Origin: Armillaria gallica | Lineage: Eukaryota > Basidiomycota > Agaricomycetes > Agaricales > Physalacriaceae | NCBI GenBank assembly: GCA_037576215.1 | Contig: JBANDB010000002.1 | Location: forward strand, 6,386,001 to 6,450,000 | Reading direction: 5' to 3' | Length of the DNA: 64,000 bases | Shown: piece by piece, positions 58,677 through 64,000 of the stretch | Numbering within the stretch: position 1 is the first letter of the stretch | Layout of the letters: each line of letters begins with the position of its first letter | Notes under the pieces: model-generated | Told to the model about the DNA's origin: nothing | The model's input: the letters and a program-made list of their open reading frames with translations, nothing else | Database searches by the model: none | Program-made: the position numbers and the translations under genes

Positions 58677-59008
58677 TGTCATAAACTCGGACTGGTAACA
58701 GATGCGTGAGTAGTGCAGGATTTGTTGTGATTGGGTCATGATTGAGTTGTAATTAGGTTGTGATCAATAACCAGAGCAAAGATGTGATCATACATGACCA
58801 CACTGAGTCAGACGATATCCTACAATATCAATTGAATTCACATTAGTTCTGCTGATATCATCCTGAATCACAGTAGATCTTGCTTATTGTCCAGTAAAGA
58901 AGGTCATACCTGACACATAGGGTGAAATTAGAATCTAATTTCTACTTGCCTTTGTACTGTTCTTACTATATGCTTATCTTACTATATGTTTTTCTTTCTT
59001 AGTAGACA
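58677..59008 (-). mobile_element. Probable 3' LTR of the Ty3/gypsy element
   Basis: On the minus strand it would begin TGTCTACTAAG at 59008, exactly 100 bases after the pol stop, and end TTTATGACA at 58677. The ends TGTC...GACA are inverted, as expected for an LTR. The other LTR lies outside the window, so this cannot be confirmed here. Confidence 0.5.
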
Positions 59009-59107
59009 CCATCTGGGCGACATTAATCGTGCCGTCGATAGCTTTTGATTGAGTGCCTTTGCATTCTCGGCTCATACATAGACCTATGAATATATGCTTA
59101 AACCATG

Positions 59108-62100
59108 TTATGCTCCTTTTACTTCGAGAAGGGGATCCAAAGACTCATAGTTGTTATATTCTGGGTGAGAATAAGCAAAGTCATCTGGTACCTCCTCTAC
59201 CGGTTCTGGAGAGTTTTCTAACTGGTCTAAACTTTCTTTCAACATGTCTAGGAGAGCTTCAAGCTTCTCTGGTAGGTCGATCTTTTTCCTGGCCATGTAA
59301 GGAATGACCCGGAAAGCAGCCACCTTGAATCCCCAGGTGCTACCATTCATCTTGGCGACAATGTATGATCCTCCGTTTATGCGTCTCACAACCATTACTG
59401 GTCCCAAATATCTGGGCCTCATCTTTCCTCCAATGGCCTTTTCAATGGCAGTGTTCTGTACCAATACGAGGCTGCCAGGTTTGAAGTTCAATTGTTTAAT
59501 GGTTGCAGCGTGCATGCGGGCGTACTTCAGTGTTTCTCGGATCTTTATTTCGTGTAACTTGTTGCGTAACTGGGCGACATCTGATGAGTGCTTTGCTAAA
59601 GCGCGAGCCCAGTAACCGATAACTTCTTCGGTAGTGAGCATGCGACCTGGGTACTTCACCAACCAGGTTGCTTCTACAATGTCCAAAGGGAGTACTGGGT
59701 GTGCACCTGTCACTGCGAAGAAGGGGGAACAGCCCATTCTTTGTCTAGTGGTTACTCTATCTGACCACATGATGTGTGGAAAATACAAGGCCCACTTAGA
59801 GGCGATGCCATTACATGCCTTATATAGTGCCTGGTGAACATCTAAGTGCAGTCTCTCGATTTTTCCATTCACCTGGGAATTGTAACCAGAGATTTGAATA
59901 CCTCGGATGCCATAGGTGGCTTCCAGGTAGGCTATGGCTTTGAGGAAGGAAGGTCCATTGTCGGTTATGATCAATGATATGCATCCCCATTGACAGAACA
60001 CTTCATGAAATAGCCAATCCCCTTTAGCTTTTCCTGTCTCAGTTTTCAACATTTTCCCCTCCATCCAGCTCATCAATGCACATCTCCCATGTACAATGTA
60101 CCGATATCCCGATGATACAGGCATGTGCATTGTATCTACATGGATTACTTGGAATATGGATGGAGTGTGGGTTACCATGGGTGGAATCCGGACTTTCAAC
60201 ATCTGACGTTTCTGGCAAATCTCACAAGTCTTTACATACCAGGCTATATCTTGTTCCATCTCAGGCCACCAGAACCTCTGCTTAATTAGTTCTGTGGTCG
60301 CGTAGACTCCCTGATGTCCTAGGTAATCATGACTTGCTTTCATGATATGTACTCGTCTTGACTTCTTGATTACTAACTTGTGCTCTCCTTCCAAGCTTTT
60401 GCAGTACACCCATCCATTTTCTTTGAAGAAATGCGTTGCAAATCTCACAAAATTTCGGACTTGTGCATCCGCTAGGTTGGTTGGTTTCTCAAGCGGATTA
60501 TCAAGCCAAGCTGATACCAGAGCTAGCCATTCATCCATTTCTTTGCCGATCTTGCCTCCATGTTCTTCTGAATACTCTTCAGTGTCGCTGAACTCCTCTG
60601 CCTCGGGTAGTACTGGTGCACCATATAATACGCTCACCACTTGTCCTCTATTCTCGGCCAGGAAACTTCGATCTGTTTCAAGGTCAACCAGCGCCCTGGT
60701 TATTGTAACATAACCATGCCTGGTATTGATCCTGTCAGAGAATTCTTCGAACTCTAATGGTACTGGCTCTTGACTGGTGTCATATTCCAGCGGTTCATGC
60801 TCTATTTCCATGTCTTCTTCCAGTCGTCCATATTTGTTGTCTCCTGGTTGGAAATCCCTCCTGGAAAGTCCATCTGGTCCATGAACTTTACCAGGGACGT
60901 GTACTAACTTAAAATGGAATAGAAGTATAGCTTCTATCCACCTGTTGATTGCTGCGTTCAGTACACTGTCTGGATTTCTCAACATTCCTAAGATATACTT
61001 TGCATCAGTTTCTACTATCAAGTTCCTTGATCCCCATACACAATTTTTGCAAGCTATCAGGGCCAGGTGTAGCCTGTATAATTCTCTCTTTGGTTGGGAG
61101 AAGTTTGCTTCATGTTCATTCAAGGTGATGGAGCCAAACCAGCAGTAGTACCTAGTCTTAGGATTTTCAGGTTCGGATTGACATATGTAGAATCCTACTG
61201 CTTGCCAGGAAGTGTCGATGCACAAGATGATCAGCCAATCATAATTTACTGATTGTAGGGCCAGGCTCTTGGCTAATGTATCCTTCAAGGCTTGCATTGA
61301 TTCTTCTTGATCTAGTCCCCATTGGAACAGTACTTTCAACCTGGTGAGATTAGTCAACGGCTCTGCAAGCTTTGAATAATCTTTAATAAACATGCGACAG
61401 GTTCCACATGTTCCCAAGAAGGCTTGTACATCTCCAAGTTCTTTACAGGGTCTCCAATTAAGGATGACTTTCATGCATTCGGTTTCAGGCTTTCTTCCCT
61501 CGTAGGTACATCAATGTCCTACTACAATGATTTCCGAAGCACAGAGAACTGCTTTTGGTCCTGAGAAGGTTCCCCCACTATACTTCATCCTCTGAACGAT
61601 GCGATTGAGAACCCGGAAATGCTCCCAGACAAATCTGTGGATTCCCTGGTTCTCAGGTATAGTCTCATACCCTCCTCCTGGTAACTCGTACCTGGTCTCT
61701 GGTCCTCTTACTGGAACATCGTCAATGTATGGCCTGGTAAAATGCAGTATCTCATCTTGCAAAATGAAGGTTACATCATTGTGGAATATGGGTACTGAAT
61801 TGGTCCAGCCCATTGGCAAAGTAACTAGGCACAGTGCTCCAAATGGCATTTGGAATGTGGTAAGGTCCTGGGATGATTCGGCTAAGGATCTTTCATCATA
61901 TCCTATGAATAAATCTAAGATCCCACCACAAGCTCTGCCTGAAAAATGAGCTGCTAATTCTTCTGTTGCTGGGGGAAGGCCAGAATGCGCAATGGTAACT
62001 GCATTCAACAGTTCCAGGCTATGCACTAGTCACAAACTTTTCCTGTCTTTCTTTAATACACAAAACCACCTGAAGCGGTATAATGAATTTGAAGGTTCGT

Positions 62101-64000
62101 ACACTCCTGAATCTATCTTGGTTTTGATTATCTTGCATACATCCTGGTATATCGGAGCCAGGATTGGAATATTCTTAAGTACCCAGGGCATATGTGGAAT
62201 TACTGGGATGTCTACTGGTGGAAAGAAGTCTTCCTGGAAATGTCCTCATTCAGAGTCATCCCAGGAAAACCCTTCGTTCTGTAGCATCATAAAATGGTGC
62301 ATCAACTTACGTTCCTCAGCCCATAAGAAGTCTTCCCCATGTATCTCATCAATCTTAAGCTTTCACTCAAGAGAATACCTTCCAGTTGGTTTAAAATCTT
62401 CTGGGTGAGGTGATAATTCAGATATCCCTTCAAGCAGATCTCCTTTAATATCATGGATGATTCTAAAGTTGGAAGGCAGTGTTGTCAGCACTGGCTTGGT
62501 TTTCAAGGCCACCGGTTTATATTTCTTGGTTACAAGAACCACCTCTCGTTGCCAGGTATTGCTACCAACATTCGAGGGTGCATCATACAACTCTTCCAAG
62601 TCGAACTCAGCTTTACCTGGTTGCCTCCCCTGGTTTTCTCTTTGATTCGTTGCTTGTATATCAAAGACAGGCAAGGTTTCCCTTACTTCTTGTACTAGGA
62701 CACCCGCTCGTCCATTTGGCTTACTGCCTAGGTACTTCTGGGTGTAAAATGTGCTAATAAGTGACCCAGCTAGCGGATCCTCTTTTACTTGCTGACTTGC
62801 GCTGAGATAGAAATCTCAGATATTCATCCTGGTCAATGAATCCTGTTTACCTGGAGGCCCAGCATAACTTTCAATGATGAAGTTACCCTCCTTATCCTGT
62901 GTGAGAATGACTGCTAGCTCTCCTTGATCTGGGATCAGATCTTTGAGCTCTGAAAACCCGTTGCAGGCTCCCTTTGGAGTACTGCTGGAGCTTGTCCTCT
63001 TGGATAAGTATGTACCAGGGTCCGCTTTTTGGTATTGGGATCCGTAAGAATCATTGTCTGGTCGCCATCTGATGAGTTCTTTACTTCACTCAAAGTTAAA
63101 GTATCAAATGGTCTACCAAGCAATAAATCATATGCTAGGTTGGCTAGTACATGAACTTGCAGGTACACGGTGACTTCCCCAAACAAGAAAGCCACATTCT
63201 TTACTAGTCCTAATGACTTCTCAACTCCTCTGTTTGTGCTCTCCATCAAAATATAGATATCCAGGTCGTATTCCCATCCCATCTGCTTAGCCAGGTTGGC
63301 TGAACATGATACGATTTGTGACCCAGAGTCGCAAAGACATTCTAACTTCCTTCTTCCTGAGACCAACAGGTAGACTGATCATAAAGACTGTGAGGATGAA
63401 GCTACAACTACCACTGTCCTGGCTTTTTCACCTTCCAGAATAGACTCCAGGTACTGGACTATTGGATCACTAATGATGGTTGACCCTTCTGGAACAAGAC
63501 CTTGCCGCATTGTGGTTACATAGAAGCTGCATTCGACTGGCAGGTCTTCAATTCTGATACAGTTCTCCAGACCAGGCTCCAAAATATTGGCCACCGATCC
63601 CAAAGGTACTCTAGGTTCTTCCAGTTTCTCATCATCTTCGGCATCAGTGACATCCTCCAGAAGTACTTTACTGGTAGGAATCCTCTTAGGCATAACATAG
63701 GTTTTCATCTTTTGCCTAGCACCTGGTGACAATGCCAGCCAGTGTTCTGCAGTAAGGGTAATGGGAGCCTTCATCATTTGGTCCCAGACTTCCTTTTCTA
63801 AGTCGCCTGACTGCACCTCTACTTTCTTTCTGTAAGCCGGCTCTTTCCTAACTTCACCTGGTAAGACAGAGAATTTCTCAACTTGTCCCGGAGAGGGGAG
63901 CAAGGTCACATCAGGTACTGCGGCGTATGGATTTTCGGGTTCAAGGTAACCATTGTTCCCAGTAGTCAAGATTACTGGGGAACTTGATCGTGACTGATCG
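59108..64000 (-). pseudogene. Gypsy gag-pol polyprotein remnant
   Basis: From 63969 down: a gag-derived or linker part; an aspartic protease with CDSGSQIVS (about 63310-63335) and LLLGRPFD; RT with LPMGWTNSVPIFH and catalytic YIDD (about 61714-61731); RNase H with LCIDTSWQAVGFY and GLSRRDFQ; an H2C2 zinc finger ending CEICQKRQ; the integrase core with HVDTM, TDNGPSF and a Glu in VNGKIERLH; and a C-terminal PRYLGPVMVV segment. Stops: TGA 63379-63381, TGA 62816-62818, TGA 62363-62365, TGA 62246-62248, TGA 62030-62032 and TGA 61511-61513. There is a one-base frameshift near 62950. The last 788 codons (61474-59108) are open and end in a natural TAA. Every stop is TGA, and most fit an Arg CGA in the family. 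Confidence 0.85.

Larger units (their letters stand above)
58677..64000 (-). mobile_element. Ty3/gypsy LTR retrotransposon, 5' part beyond window
   Basis: Domain order on the minus strand is protease, reverse transcriptase, RNase H, integrase, which places it in Ty3/gypsy rather than Ty1/copia. The gag part and 5' LTR are off the right edge. Stops and one frameshift make this copy defective. Confidence 0.85.

Overview
The window looks like repeat-rich, transposon-laden chromosomal DNA from a mushroom-forming basidiomycete (Agaricomycetes). The reasons are the short GT-AG introns (about 45-60 nt), a fungal TET/JBP-type dioxygenase gene, a five-exon basidiomycete-type integrase-like transposase, a Ty3/gypsy element, an F-box gene, PDR-type ABC transporter and Argonaute remnants, and a mushroom-type multipass membrane protein. 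No tRNA, rRNA or CRISPR array was seen. All calls come from reading the sequence and recalling families; no database search was run.

Layout. 1-3232: 3' part of a LINE whose long ORF carries five stop codons. 3876-5404: spliced TET/JBP-type 2-oxoglutarate dioxygenase gene. 5428-7066: solo LTR. 7067-9310: degenerate repeats. 10414-12221 (minus): intact-looking DDE integrase-like transposase gene. 12960-15440 (minus): decayed ABC transporter. 16604-17968 (minus): F-box gene with one stop. 18117-18801: long inverted repeat. 19968-23530: copy 1 of a large repeat holding an uncharacterised minus-strand gene; copy 2 is at 45165-50087 and a small inverted fragment is near 8850-9310. 23879-25320: CTAG-rich LTR-like stretch. 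25321-29399: large multi-exon gene of a Cys-rich, HECT-like family. 33223-34772: Pro-rich hypothetical gene. 37111-38529: multipass membrane protein gene. 42440-44150 (minus): decayed Argonaute, followed by an M16 peptidase fragment. 50243-51625 and 52036-53710: two more solo LTRs of the family seen at 5428. 58677-64000 (minus): Ty3/gypsy element running off the right edge.

A theme links these parts. Most premature stops in the LINE and gypsy ORFs fit CGA to TGA, CAG to TAG or CAA to TAA, and the paired repeat copies differ mainly at CG versus TG or CA. This is the footprint expected from cytosine methylation followed by deamination. The window also holds two genes from pathways that act on such DNA: a TET/JBP-like 5-methylcytosine oxidase candidate and an Argonaute. 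Both look damaged: a probable Arg-to-Cys change plus a TGA in the first, and a lost catalytic Asp plus frame breaks in the second. The integrase-like transposase is the most intact mobile-element gene.
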